Source of the DNA: Candidatus Pacearchaeota archaeon
GTDB taxonomy: Archaea > Nanobdellota > Nanobdellia > Pacearchaeales > GW2011-AR1
Direction of reading: 5' to 3'
Length of the DNA stretch: 38,743 bases
Assembly: GCA_017608305.1 (NCBI GenBank)
Contig: JAFCGC010000001.1
Span: 1-38,743, forward strand
The position numbers and the translations under genes were made by a program. Below are positions 30,216 to 38,743 of this stretch, in pieces. Below the pieces are notes generated by a model, which was not told where the DNA came from, made no database searches, and worked only from the letters and a program-made list of their open reading frames with translations. Numbering within the stretch: position 1 is the first letter of the stretch; each line of letters starts with the position of its first letter.

Positions 30216-31214
30216 ATGAAAGTTTTATTGCTTACTCCCTTCCTAATTAGTTTTCTAGTTGTTTTATTTATGGTTCCTGTATGGATAAAAAAAGCAAAAA
30301 AAGCAGGGCTTATGGGAAAAGACATGCATAAACCCCACAAAGAAAAAAAAGCAGAAGCAGGAGGAATAATTGTTTTATTGGGTTTTATTCTAGGGATTTT
30401 GATTTATATTGCAATTAAAACATTTTATATTCAATCAACTGAAAATCTAGTGGAGATTTTTGCATTATTGGTTGTAATTTTAATAACCGCTCTTATTGGC
30501 TTAATGGATGATATTCTTGGTTGGAAAATTGGATTAAGTAAAAAAACAAGGATCCTTTTCTTAATTTTTGCAGCAATACCTTTAATAGTAATTAATGTGG
30601 GCGAATCTAGAATGATGGGAATAGAATTTGGATTATTATATCCTTTATTTTTTATTCCTTTAGGGATTATTGGGGCTTCATCAACTTTTAATTTTATTGC
30701 TGGCTACAATGGTTTAGAGACAAGCCAAGGAATTCTAATTCTTTCTGCTCTTTCTTTACTGACTTGGCTAACAGGAAGTTCTTGGCTAAGTTTGATTTCT
30801 CTAATAATGGTTTTTTGTTTAATTGCTTTTTACATATTTAATAAATATCCTGCCAAAGTTTTTCCAGGAGATGTTTTAACTTATTCAATTGGGGCATTAA
30901 TAGCAATTATAGCAATTTTGGGAAATGTTGAAAAAATAGCTGTTTTCTTTTTTACCCCATATATTCTTGAAACTCTCTTAAAAGTCAGGGGGAAATTAAA
31001 AAAAGAGAGTTTTGCGATAGCAAAAAAAGATGGAAATTTGCAAATGCCCTACCAGAAATTTTATGGATTAGAGCATGTAGCCATTTATCTTCTACAAAAA
31101 ATAAAAAAGAATAAAAAAGTTTATGAAAAAGAAGTTGTTTATGTAATTAATATTTTTCAAATAATTATTATAATCCTGGGTTTTATTTTATTCCGAGGGG
31201 GAATATTTAGATGA
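30216..31214 (+). CDS. GPT/MraY-family phosphoglycosyltransferase (AglH/GPT-like)
   Basis: Adds a sugar-1-phosphate (probably GlcNAc-1-P) from a UDP-sugar to a polyprenyl phosphate, the first step of lipid-linked glycan assembly. The 332-aa protein has about ten membrane helices. The conserved cytosolic motifs are HKPHKEKKAEAGGI, GLMDDILGWK (the DD metal pair), FNFIAGYNGLE and FPGDVLTYS. It begins one base after aglB and overlaps the flippase-like gene by ATGA, so the three are probably one operon. Confidence 0.92.
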   Translation: MKVLLLTPFLISFLVVLFMVPVWIKKAKKAGLMGKDMHKPHKEKKAEAGGIIVLLGFILGILIYIAIKTFYIQSTENLVEIFALLVVILITALIGLMDDILGWKIGLSKKTRILFLIFAAIPLIVINVGESRMMGIEFGLLYPLFFIPLGIIGASSTFNFIAGYNGLETSQGILILSALSLLTWLTGSSWLSLISLIMVFCLIAFYIFNKYPAKVFPGDVLTYSIGALIAIIAILGNVEKIAVFFFTPYILETLLKVRGKLKKESFAIAKKDGNLQMPYQKFYGLEHVAIYLLQKIKKNKKVYEKEVVYVINIFQIIIIILGFILFRGGIFR

Positions 31215-32137
31215 ATATTAAAAAGTATTTCCCTATAATAGGGATTTTAATCTTTATATATTTGCTTTTAAAATTAGACATCTCTAAAATATTAAAAGAA
31301 ATTTCACAAGCTAATGTTTTATTTATTTTAATTGCAATATTTTTCGTTTTTATTTATCTAGTAACAGAAACGCTAAAATGGTTTGTTATAGCTAGAAAAC
31401 AAGGAATAAAAATTCCTTTTAAAGATTCATTTAAAATAAATCTTATCACAGATTTTTATTCTTTTATTACTCCCTCTAAACTTGGAACTTTATTTAGAGT
31501 GGAATATTTAAAAAAGTATAGTAAAAATAGAGGGAAAGGGTTTAGTAATTTGTTTTTAGATAAATCCCTAGATATTTTTTCAATATTTTTTATATCCATA
31601 TTGTTTCTCTTTATTTTGGGAAATAAATTTAATTTTGTTCCTAAACATCTTCTAATAACTTTCTTTTTGTTGGGCATCTTAATTTTCTTATTATCAATAA
31701 CTAAAGATAGAAGTAAAAAAATTCTCAGAATTTTTTATGTTTATGTTGTTCCTAAAAAAATGAAGAAAAGAGCTAGGGGGGTTTTTGATGCTTTTTATGA
31801 AAAAATGCCAAGAAAAAGAGATATTTTATTATTTTTTGTGTTTAATTTAATAAATTGGTTGATTTTATATTTTATAACCTATTTAGTTGGAAGATCTTTA
31901 GGAATTGATATTCCCTTCCATTATTTCCTTGCAATACTTCCTATTGGAACAATAGTTGCATTACTACCAATAACAATAAATGGGCTTGGAACAAGAGAGG
32001 CCAGTTTAATTAGTTTATTTGGCTTAATTGGAATTAGTGCTACAAAGGTCTTTTCAATGTCTATAATTAATCTTTTTCTTACAGGAGTTTTCCCTGCATT
32101 AATAGCTAGTTTCTTTTTATTTGGGAAAAAAGATTGA
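31211..32137 (+). CDS. Flippase-like UPF0104 membrane protein (AglD C-domain/LPG synthase-like)
   Basis: A 308-aa protein with seven or so membrane helices. The conserved segments are ETLKWFVIARKQGIKI, the SFITPSKLGTLFRVEYLKKY motif and LPITINGLGTREASLISLFG. These define the lysylphosphatidylglycerol-synthase transmembrane / UPF0104 superfamily, members of which have been linked to lipid-linked sugar handling or flipping. ATGA-coupled to the GPT gene, which supports a role in moving or charging the glycolipid. The exact activity is not shown. Confidence 0.85.
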   Translation: MNIKKYFPIIGILIFIYLLLKLDISKILKEISQANVLFILIAIFFVFIYLVTETLKWFVIARKQGIKIPFKDSFKINLITDFYSFITPSKLGTLFRVEYLKKYSKNRGKGFSNLFLDKSLDIFSIFFISILFLFILGNKFNFVPKHLLITFFLLGILIFLLSITKDRSKKILRIFYVYVVPKKMKKRARGVFDAFYEKMPRKRDILLFFVFNLINWLILYFITYLVGRSLGIDIPFHYFLAILPIGTIVALLPITINGLGTREASLISLFGLIGISATKVFSMSIINLFLTGVFPALIASFFLFGKKD

Positions 32138-32195
32138 TTTAAAAGAGATAGCAGAGCATCATAATCTTTTTAAAAAATAAAAATGAGAAGGATAA

Positions 32196-33161
32196 ATGGA
32201 TAAAGTGTCTATTATAATACCCTGTAAAGAAATAGTAAAAATTACAGAAAAATGTGTTAAAGAGTGTATTAAGCTAAATTATCCTGATTTTGAAATTCTT
32301 GTTCTCCCAGATTTTAAAAATAAAAAAACCTTCAAAGATAAAAAAGTTAAAATAATTGAAACAGGCGCTGTTAAACCTGCATTTAAAAGAAATATTGGAA
32401 TGAAAAAAGCAAAAGGAAATTTTTTTGCGTTTATTGATGATGATGCATATCCTAAAAAAGATTGGTTAAAAAATGCTATGAAATATTTTAGGAGGATAGA
32501 TGTAGGTATTGTGGGGGGTCCAAATCTGACCCCTCCTGGAGCGAATTTTGCAGAGAGAGTGTCTGGAAAAGTATTGGCTAATTATCTTATTTCTGGCCCT
32601 GCGAGTGTTAGATATAAGATTGGTAAAAACAAAATTGTTAAAGAATTGCCTTCTTGTAATTATATTTCCAGGAAGGAAATTTCCCCAAGTTTTGATCCTT
32701 CATTTTTAACAGCAGAAGATTCAAAATTTTGTTTTGATGTTGCAAAAAAGGGTTACAAAATATTATATGCAAAAGATGTAATAGTCTTCCACCATAGAAG
32801 AGATACTCTAAAAAAACATTTAAAACAAATGTATATTTATGGTAGAGATATTGCTTGGCTTACAAAAGATGATTTTTCAATAGATAAATTCTTTTTTTCT
32901 TTACTTAGTCTTTTTGTTATTGGGTTTTTTGTAGGATTAATTGGATCCATATTTAGTGAAACAATCAGAGTTATCTATTTATTTGCTTTAGCATTTTATT
33001 TATTAACTATTTTATTCACTAGTTTTTATAAAAATCTAAGAACTACAATTTATGTTTTCTCTATTTCGGTTTCCACACACTTTGCCTACGGAGCTGGGTG
33101 GTTTATGGGAATACTCTTTAAACAAGAAAAAACAGAAAAGGTTAGCTGGACAAGTAGATAA
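32196..33161 (+). CDS. Family 2 glycosyltransferase with C-terminal membrane helices
   Basis: A GT-A fold transferase of 321 aa. It starts MDKVSIIIPCKEIVKITEK. The donor-sugar/metal motif is FAFIDDDAYPKKDWL (DDD), the acceptor side has TAEDSKFCFDVAKKGYKILY (ED), and the H-H-R-R near IVFHHRRDT resembles membrane GT2 enzymes. Two or three hydrophobic helices follow (residues about 230-310). A TATA-like element at 32165-32177 and a GAGAAGG sequence precede the ATG. It probably builds the lipid-linked glycan on the cytosolic face. Confidence 0.9.
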   Translation: MDKVSIIIPCKEIVKITEKCVKECIKLNYPDFEILVLPDFKNKKTFKDKKVKIIETGAVKPAFKRNIGMKKAKGNFFAFIDDDAYPKKDWLKNAMKYFRRIDVGIVGGPNLTPPGANFAERVSGKVLANYLISGPASVRYKIGKNKIVKELPSCNYISRKEISPSFDPSFLTAEDSKFCFDVAKKGYKILYAKDVIVFHHRRDTLKKHLKQMYIYGRDIAWLTKDDFSIDKFFFSLLSLFVIGFFVGLIGSIFSETIRVIYLFALAFYLLTILFTSFYKNLRTTIYVFSISVSTHFAYGAGWFMGILFKQEKTEKVSWTSR

Positions 33162-33162
33162 A

Positions 33163-34614
33163 ATGAAAATTTTAATTGGATATCCTCCAACAAAATCTAA
33201 AAAAGGTATAGCTTTGCTTTCACAAAATAGACAATTTCAGTGGTTTAGCAATCCTTCTTATATTTATCCTGTAGTGCTTGGAACAGCTGCTACACTATTA
33301 AAGAAAAAAGGAAATGATGTAAAATGGATTGACTGTGTTGCTGAAAAAAAAAGTTTAGAGGATTTTATTAGAATAATTGGAAAAGAAGAGCCAGATATTT
33401 TTGCATTTGAAACAAAAACTCCTGTTATTAAAAAACATTGGGAAATTATTAATCTCCTAAAAACAAAATTTCCATATATTAAAATAGTAATTATGGGGGA
33501 TCATGTTACTTCTTTTCCAAAAGAAAGCATAAAAAATTCTAAAGTAGATTTTGTTATTTGTGGGGGGGATTTTGATTTTTTATTAAATGGTTTAGTTGAG
33601 TTTTTAGATAAAAAAATAAAAAAAATGCCTGAAGGAATTTATCATAAAAAAGGTAAAAAAGTTATTAATTCTGGAAAATTTCAACTAAAACACAATCTTG
33701 ATGATCTTCCAATTATAGATCGGGAATTAACAAAATGGACGCTCTATCAAACAGAATATAATATTAGTAGAAAGCCTTATTTTTACATTATGTCTGGAAG
33801 AGATTGTTGGTGGGGCAAATGTAAATTTTGTGCTTGGCCAATACTTTTCCCTAAATTTAGAGTTAGAAGTGTTGAAAATGTTTTAGATGAAATTGGGGAA
33901 TTAATAAAAAAATATGGGGTTAGAGAGATTTTTGATGATTCTGGAACCTTGATGGTTGGAAAATGGCTAAAAGAGTTATGTGAAGGTTTAATTAAAAGAG
34001 GATATAATAAAAAAATAAAATATTCTTGTAATATGAGATTTGGAACTTTAAAACAAAAAGACTATGATTTAATGAAAAAGGCAGGATTTAGGTTATTAAA
34101 GTTTGGGTTAGAATCTGCTAATCAAACAACTTTAGATAGATTAAACAAAGGGGTAAAGGTTAAAGACATTGTTGAAGGATGTAAAATGGCTAGAAAGGCT
34201 GGTTTAACAGTTCATTTAACAATGATTGTGGGATATCCCTGGGAAACTAAGGAAGATGCTCTTAGAACTTTTGCTTTGGCAAAAAAATTAATGCAGTCAG
34301 GAAGAGCGGATTTACTGCAATCAACTATTTTGATCCCCTATCCTGGAACTCCCTTGTGGAAAGAAGCTAAAAAAAATAAGAATTTTCTATTTAATCCCTT
34401 AGATTATGAAAAATATGATATGCGTGGTCCTGTTTTAAAAACTAAAAATTCAAATGCATATGAAGTTGCTTCTATTTGTGGGCAAATATACACCATATTT
34501 TTGACTCCTTGGTATGTATTTTCTAGAATAAAGGCTATAAAGAATTTAGATGATTTTATATTAAATCTTAGGGGTGTGAAGGCAGTATGGGGTCATTTAA
34601 AGGATTTTAATTGA
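33163..34614 (+). CDS. B12-binding-domain radical SAM protein
   Basis: It starts at ATG 33163, one base after the glycosyltransferase stop; the open frame continues upstream but only inside that gene. The N-terminal part (residues 1 to about 150; YPVVLGTAATLLKKKGNDVK, then EPDIFAFETKTP and IKIVIMGDHVT) looks like a cobalamin-binding Rossmann domain. The radical SAM cluster is C215-WWGK-C220-KF-C223, a CX4CX2C variant found in some cobalamin-type family members. FGLESANQTTLDRLNKG and MIVGYPWETKED follow. 483 aa. The substrate is unknown; the glycan locus suggests a lipid or sugar. Confidence 0.88.
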   Translation: MKILIGYPPTKSKKGIALLSQNRQFQWFSNPSYIYPVVLGTAATLLKKKGNDVKWIDCVAEKKSLEDFIRIIGKEEPDIFAFETKTPVIKKHWEIINLLKTKFPYIKIVIMGDHVTSFPKESIKNSKVDFVICGGDFDFLLNGLVEFLDKKIKKMPEGIYHKKGKKVINSGKFQLKHNLDDLPIIDRELTKWTLYQTEYNISRKPYFYIMSGRDCWWGKCKFCAWPILFPKFRVRSVENVLDEIGELIKKYGVREIFDDSGTLMVGKWLKELCEGLIKRGYNKKIKYSCNMRFGTLKQKDYDLMKKAGFRLLKFGLESANQTTLDRLNKGVKVKDIVEGCKMARKAGLTVHLTMIVGYPWETKEDALRTFALAKKLMQSGRADLLQSTILIPYPGTPLWKEAKKNKNFLFNPLDYEKYDMRGPVLKTKNSNAYEVASICGQIYTIFLTPWYVFSRIKAIKNLDDFILNLRGVKAVWGHLKDFN

Positions 34615-34650
34615 AGAAAGATTAAAAAAGAAAAAAGATTTAATAAAAGC

Positions 34651-35121
34651 ATGGAAATTAAATTCTCTTTAGCCAAAAAAACAGAGATACTTAGATTATT
34701 AAAATTCTTTAAAGAAAATGACAAAGTTGAAAATAAATTTATAAAAAATAGAATAGAATATTATATCAAAAACCATTTCATTGCACTTGCAAAAAAAGAC
34801 AAAAAAATAATTGGGCACTTATTTTTTCAAGGTAAAGAAAACCCTAGACTTGGAGTTGGAGAATTTGAAACAGTACATATACATAAAAACTATAGGGGAA
34901 AAGGTGTTGGAAAAAGGTTGTTGGAAAAAAGCATTATTTTTTCAAAAAAATATTTTGCAAAAAAGAAAATAAAATTAAGATGTTTATATCTTATGACAAG
35001 ATCAAATAATTTAGCTGCAATAGAAGTTTACAAAAAATTTGGTTTTAAAAAACAAAACAAAATAGGAAAAATATTCAAAGATAATGAACCTGAAGAAATA
35101 ATCATGACTTTATTTTTTTAA
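34651..35121 (+). CDS. GNAT-family N-acetyltransferase
   Basis: A 156-aa acyl-CoA transferase. The acetyl-CoA-binding motif is YRGKGVGKRLLE (R-x-x-G-x-G), preceded by the strand VGEFETVHIHKN and followed by NLAAIEVYKKFGFKKQNK, a standard GNAT ending. The substrate cannot be told; a sugar amine or a protein N-terminus are options. The stop TAA overlaps, through TTAA, the stop of the convergent PHP gene. Confidence 0.9.
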   Translation: MEIKFSLAKKTEILRLLKFFKENDKVENKFIKNRIEYYIKNHFIALAKKDKKIIGHLFFQGKENPRLGVGEFETVHIHKNYRGKGVGKRLLEKSIIFSKKYFAKKKIKLRCLYLMTRSNNLAAIEVYKKFGFKKQNKIGKIFKDNEPEEIIMTLFF

Positions 35122-36023
35122 CCAATTAAATGTTTTTTATCATATTTTGCTCTTAAACCTAAACCATGATCTTTAATTGTTAAAATCCATGCAGCATATC
35201 TCATAAAACTAAAGACATTTAAATGACCTCTATGGGTTGTAAAATCATTATTTTTTATTGACTTATTTATATCCTGAATAATATTTTCATCTTTATCTAG
35301 CCTAATTTTATTTATATCAAATTCTGTGTAAGCAGTGCCAATATGGGATATTCCATCTGAATCATCATTTGCAATTAAAGGGATATTATTTGATCTAGCG
35401 ATTTCTGCTAAGTGTCTATTATGTTTTCTAGAATAATCTCTAAATTTCCTAATAGGTAAGGTAGCTAAAAATTCAGGAACTGCTATCTTGGCATTATGTT
35501 CTACTGCATCAATTTCTCCATCATTCCATAACTCCAAAAGCAAATTTTCAGACATGGCTCCATGATGTCCTTCTGCAAAAGGATGTTCTGCAACACCTAA
35601 GAGCCCATCATATTTTAAGCGGGCAAAGGTATTTGAAAAAGACATTCCATTAGGTATTTGGTCTGATCCAAAAGTCAATAATTCATATTCTCTATCAGAG
35701 TATCTCACCCTTATGCTTTGTCCACTTAAAAAAACAATTTGGTTTTTACCTCTCTCCATGATAAAAGCATTTTGTCCTAACATATCCATTTTATATTGTT
35801 GTGAAGAAGATCTTGCATAATCCACCATATAACTAAATCTAGATTTTTTTGTAAAATTCCAAAAAGAGTCATTTGTAATTGCGTAAATCCCTATTCCTTT
35901 TCGAAAACATTTTTCTGCTACAACTTCTGCTAGATTTTTGCCTTCTATTCCAAATTGTCTTTTCCACCAAGGCCCAAAATCTGCTAATAAATGTCCATGA
36001 AGATTTACTTTAATAGTTTCCAT
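35118..36023 (-). CDS. PHP-domain-like metal hydrolase
   Basis: A 301-aa protein starting METIKVNLHGHLLADFGPWW. NLHGHL (residues 7-12), a later EHPFAEGHHG and EHNAKIAVP, and a final NDDSDG motif are the usual metal-binding clusters of PHP (polymerase and histidinol phosphatase) phosphoesterases, though some spacing is unusual. It lies 24 nt downstream of the deacetylase in a minus-strand operon. AAGGTG a few bases before the ATG is a plausible ribosome-binding site. A role in glycan metabolism is inferred from context only. Confidence 0.75.
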   Translation of the reverse strand: METIKVNLHGHLLADFGPWWKRQFGIEGKNLAEVVAEKCFRKGIGIYAITNDSFWNFTKKSRFSYMVDYARSSSQQYKMDMLGQNAFIMERGKNQIVFLSGQSIRVRYSDREYELLTFGSDQIPNGMSFSNTFARLKYDGLLGVAEHPFAEGHHGAMSENLLLELWNDGEIDAVEHNAKIAVPEFLATLPIRKFRDYSRKHNRHLAEIARSNNIPLIANDDSDGISHIGTAYTEFDINKIRLDKDENIIQDINKSIKNNDFTTHRGHLNVFSFMRYAAWILTIKDHGLGLRAKYDKKHLIG

Positions 36024-36047
36024 AAAAACACCTTAATTTGGGGATTT

Positions 36048-36824
36048 TTAAATATTTAGATGATCCTCTACAGTTCTAAAGATATACTTATTGTTTTTAC
36101 AGAATTTTATGTAATTTTCTAATTTATCTAATAATTTTCCATTTCCTTTGATGAATCTAGGAATTTTAAATTTGGATAAATCAACAAATTCCCAAGGATG
36201 GGAAATAAGCATGGTGTAATCTGAAAATCCAAAATTTATTTTGGTAAATATTTTTGAATAACACAAAGGAAAATTCTTAAAGGCTAACCAAAAAATAGGC
36301 AATCTTACAAAAGGAAGAGTTGAAAGAGGAATTTCAATAATTTTTCCAATTTTATGGGTTTTTCTTGGTTTGAATAAATTAAAATATCTCCCTGGAATAA
36401 AAACAGGATGTAAAGAAGAATCATAAATAAAAGAGAGTTCATTTAATTTTGAAATGTTTTTAATCTCTAATCTCGGGGCCCTAAATCCTTTAATCTTTGT
36501 TTTTGTTATTTTTTCTAATTCTTGTTTTGCTTTTTTTATTTTAGTAAAATTATCCTCTCCAATATATGAGTCTGAATGGATCAAACCGTGACTTGCAATT
36601 TCATGACCTACTTTTTTTAATTCTCTAATTTGTTTAGGGTATTTTTTAGCAAAATTAGTTGTCGTGAAAAATGTTGCCGAGATATTATATTTTGATAATA
36701 AATCTGATAAGAACTTTAATCCTTTTTTAGAAATATCAAATTCATCTTGTTCGGTTAACCGAATACCATAATTTCTAGGAAGATCAAATTCTTCTAGATC
36801 AAAAGTTAAAAGAATTGTTTTCAT
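36048..36824 (-). CDS. Polysaccharide deacetylase (NodB-fold, CE4)
   Basis: A 258-aa carbohydrate esterase 4 protein. The catalytic base and metal motif is LTFDLEEFD near the N-terminus, the zinc His pair is in HEIASHGLIHSD (H-x3-H), and GFRAPRLEI and LISHPWEFV are the later motifs. It probably removes N-acetyl groups from a sugar on the surface glycan or its lipid carrier. It starts inside the ATGA that ends the upstream glycosyltransferase gene. Confidence 0.92.
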   Translation of the reverse strand: MKTILLTFDLEEFDLPRNYGIRLTEQDEFDISKKGLKFLSDLLSKYNISATFFTTTNFAKKYPKQIRELKKVGHEIASHGLIHSDSYIGEDNFTKIKKAKQELEKITKTKIKGFRAPRLEIKNISKLNELSFIYDSSLHPVFIPGRYFNLFKPRKTHKIGKIIEIPLSTLPFVRLPIFWLAFKNFPLCYSKIFTKINFGFSDYTMLISHPWEFVDLSKFKIPRFIKGNGKLLDKLENYIKFCKNNKYIFRTVEDHLNI

Positions 36825-37510
36825 TTTAAAAACCTTAATTGAATTAATCTTTTCAACATACTTGGAAGATATTTTAAACTTACTGTACTAAAGCCTCTAA
36901 ATTCAAAAGGAATGTGAAATTCTTTTATGGAAAATTTTAATTTTTTAACTTTGTATAGGAATTCTATGTCAAAATCAAACCCTTTACACAAAAAATTGTC
37001 ATCTATTTTTTCCCAAACTTGTCTTTTAAAAAATTTGGCTCCTGCTTGAGTGTCTGTTAAATTTAATCCAAAAAAAATTCTTGAAAAAATTCCTCCACCT
37101 AAAGAAACAAACCTTCTTAATTGCGAATCTTGAAGCCTAGCACTACCTTTTGTATATTTTGATGCAATAACCATATCAAAATTAGCTAAAAGACAAATCA
37201 TTTTTTTTATTTGTTCTAAATCAAAAGGATTATCTGCATCTAAAAAACCTACAATTTCATTTTTAGAGAGATTGAATCCTCTAACAAGGGCTCTACCTTT
37301 TCCTTTTTTAGGAATTTCTTCTATTTTCAAGGGGAATTCTTTTTTTAGAGAATTGCAGATTTCCACTGTGTTATCTGTGCATCCATTACAAACAACTATT
37401 AACTCAAAAGGATTAAATTTCCTTGCAAAAATCCGATAATATTCTCTTAAAAATGGCTTAATAAACTTCCCTGAATTATGTGCAGGCACAACTAACGACA
37501 AACTATTCAT
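36821..37510 (-). CDS. Family 2 glycosyltransferase, dolichyl-phosphate sugar synthase-like
   Basis: A 229-aa GT-A enzyme. It starts MNSLSLVVPAHNSGKFIKPF. The nucleotide-sugar motif is VGFLDADNPFD (D-x-D), preceded by NGCTDNTVEIC and KGKGRALVRGF. DTQAGAKFFKRQVWEKID is the DPM1-like motif. There is no strong membrane domain. It probably makes a polyprenyl-phosphate sugar donor. It is the first gene of a minus-strand operon with the deacetylase and PHP protein; a TATA element at 37531-37540 lies about 25 nt upstream. Confidence 0.9.
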   Translation of the reverse strand: MNSLSLVVPAHNSGKFIKPFLREYYRIFARKFNPFELIVVCNGCTDNTVEICNSLKKEFPLKIEEIPKKGKGRALVRGFNLSKNEIVGFLDADNPFDLEQIKKMICLLANFDMVIASKYTKGSARLQDSQLRRFVSLGGGIFSRIFFGLNLTDTQAGAKFFKRQVWEKIDDNFLCKGFDFDIEFLYKVKKLKFSIKEFHIPFEFRGFSTVSLKYLPSMLKRLIQLRFLK

Positions 37511-37530
37511 AAGGATAATGGAGTAGGTTA

Positions 37531-37540
37531 ATATATAAAA
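37531..37540 (-). promoter_or_regulatory. TATA box of the minus-strand glycan operon
   Basis: Read on the minus strand as TTTTATATAT, centred about 25 nt from the ATG at 37510. Confidence 0.5.
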
Positions 37541-37611
37541 TTAATTATGGTGCAATAGTGTAAATATTTTTAAAAAGGACCTCGGTTGTTATTCTTTATA
37601 GGTTTTTTAAA

Positions 37612-38743
37612 ATGAGATACACAATTTCTAACCAAGCCAATAAAAAAATTCAAAAAGACATGGATTTTATTTGTAAAGAAATCAAATCAAGGATCAAAGG
37701 AGTATTATCCATTATCCTTACAGGGGGCTTTTCAAGAGGAGAAGGACCAATTAAAAAAATTGGGAAAAAGTTCTACCCATATAATGATTATGATATACAA
37801 GTAGTTTCAAAAGAGGAAATTTCAAAGTTCTTAGCAGATAAAATCTCAACAGAAATTTCTCAAAAATTAGGTTATAAGGGCATAGTAAATTTCTACCCTT
37901 TTAAAAAAGAAGAACAAAAAATGAAAGAAAATTTCTATTTAGATTTAAAATGTAATACTCCAAAAGAACTTACAAAACTCCTTCCTAGAATAAGAAACTA
38001 TGAATTAAAATATAAATCAACAATTTTATGGGGAAAAGATCTAAGATATTTAATTCCTTCATATGATTTAAGAAAATTACCTTTATCAGAAGGGGCAAAA
38101 TTATTACTTGACAGAATGAGTCAAATGATTGAATATTATTCTACTGAAAACAAACATGATAAAGAAAATTTAACTTATTTTATTCAACAAGCTTATGCTG
38201 CTTGTTGTACTTCTCTATTGCAATTAAGTGGTAAATATGAAATAGGATATTCAAAATCTGCAAAAATATTAGAAGGAACATATAAAAAAGATTTTCCAGA
38301 ATTATATGAAAAAATCCCCCTGTTACATAAAAAAATAAAACAATTCATAGAATGGAAACAAAATCCTAAAAAACTTCCAAGTCAAGATGTAAAAAAAGAG
38401 TGGTTTATTGCTAGACAAAATATCCTGGAAGTTTCAAAATATTTTTTTGGAAAATTTTTAAATAGAAAGATAAAAACTCTAGAAGAACTAGCAGATTCTA
38501 TTTCCCATATGGGAAAAAGATTTTATTATCCTTATTTGTATTTCATGATAAAGAATCTCATTAATAATAAATCAATCTCTAGAACACTAGCAAAATTGGG
38601 ATTAATTTTGATCCATTATGAGTTTAGAAGAAGATACAATAAACGATTAAGAGAATTAGGGATTAAAAAGAAAACTTCTCAGAAATCTCCAGATACCGTA
38701 ATTTTTACTTCATTAATATACTTTATTGGATCAATAAGTGAAA
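37612..38743 (+). CDS. Nucleotidyltransferase-fold protein, truncated by window end
   Basis: The frame from ATG 37612 is open for 377 codons and runs off the window. The N-terminal part carries LTGGFSRGEGPIKKIG followed by YNDYDIQVV, which fits the Pol beta superfamily signature (GG[FS] then D-x-D). A later Asp (YLDLKCN) could be the third acidic residue. The remainder is helical. Many such proteins transfer nucleotides to small molecules, proteins or RNA. Its place beside glycan genes does not fix a role. A TATA-like run lies near 37564-37575. Confidence 0.7.
   Translation, partial: MRYTISNQANKKIQKDMDFICKEIKSRIKGVLSIILTGGFSRGEGPIKKIGKKFYPYNDYDIQVVSKEEISKFLADKISTEISQKLGYKGIVNFYPFKKEEQKMKENFYLDLKCNTPKELTKLLPRIRNYELKYKSTILWGKDLRYLIPSYDLRKLPLSEGAKLLLDRMSQMIEYYSTENKHDKENLTYFIQQAYAACCTSLLQLSGKYEIGYSKSAKILEGTYKKDFPELYEKIPLLHKKIKQFIEWKQNPKKLPSQDVKKEWFIARQNILEVSKYFFGKFLNRKIKTLEELADSISHMGKRFYYPYLYFMIKNLINNKSISRTLAKLGLILIHYEFRRRYNKRLRELGIKKKTSQKSPDTVIFTSLIYFIGSISE

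Noticed and set aside
33052-33162. Upstream extension of the radical SAM frame
   Set aside because: It overlaps the 3' end of the glycosyltransferase; ATG 33163 one base after that stop gives the natural B12-domain start.
1-38743. CRISPR arrays, insertion sequences or rRNA genes
   Set aside because: I saw no regularly spaced repeats, transposase motifs or rRNA segments; the short repeats found are isolated or gene-junction units.

Overview
The window is archaeal and most like a DPANN genome of the Woesearchaeota/Pacearchaeota kind. Evidence: a full archaeal-order ribosomal protein operon (eL32, eL19, eS4, uL18, uL30), archaeal SecY, prefoldin alpha, the Taw1 wyosine enzyme, AglB oligosaccharyltransferase, a tRNA-Ser with an anticodon-loop intron and no encoded CCA, strongly AT-rich lysine-heavy coding, and TATA-like boxes about 25 nt before many start codons, implying largely leaderless mRNAs. 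The lineage is an inference from gene style, not a database match.

Layout. 1-2467: end of an M50 site-2 protease, taw1, and three small minus-strand genes (one membrane protein, two unknown). 2500-4778: stalk operon uL1, uL10, a 107-aa unknown coiled coil, uL12. 4875-7203: a 110-aa unknown and a 651-aa XPD/DinG-like helicase with four widely spaced cysteines. 7270-9681 (minus strand): two overlapping tiny genes, one with no normal start codon, an intron-containing tRNA-Ser(TGA), a 90-aa DPANN-style protein and AMP phosphorylase. 9735-11573: a divergent pair, an AI-2E/PerM-type membrane protein and an unknown cytosolic protein. 11598-24700: one ribosomal/translocation operon, uL3 uL4 uL23 uL2 uS19 uL22 uS3 uL29 eIF1 uS17 uL14 uL24 eS4 uL5 uS14 uS8 uL6 eL32 eL19 uL18 uS5 uL30 uL15 SecY, mostly with ATGA or near-ATGA junctions. 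24761-27300: an Oxa1/EMC3-like DUF106 protein, prefoldin alpha, an eIF2B-family ribose-1,5-bisphosphate isomerase (minus) and a SpoIIM-like membrane protein. 27359-37510: a surface glycan / N-glycosylation block with AglB, a GPT-type phosphoglycosyltransferase, a flippase-like protein, GT2, a B12-type radical SAM enzyme and GNAT on plus, then PHP hydrolase, polysaccharide deacetylase and a second GT2 on minus. 37612-end: a truncated nucleotidyltransferase-fold protein.

The most unusual feature is in the ribosomal operon. At three junctions (uS17/uL14, uL5/uS14, uS5/uL30) a family of about 50-56 bp units is inserted exactly between one gene's stop and the next gene's start. Each unit is a micro-ORF beginning ATGAAAGC or similar, encoding a peptide built around R/K-F-S/L-F-I-R/Q and ending in an ATGA overlap with the next unit or gene. 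They form an unbroken chain of translationally coupled steps and carry the Shine-Dalgarno-like purines for the downstream ribosomal protein. I know of no description of such a system. Other second-look items are an 18-bp exact repeat shared by two convergent intergenic regions, a probable AUU- or AUC-start small gene, a TATA element shared by two divergent leaderless genes, and the AMP-salvage enzyme pair.
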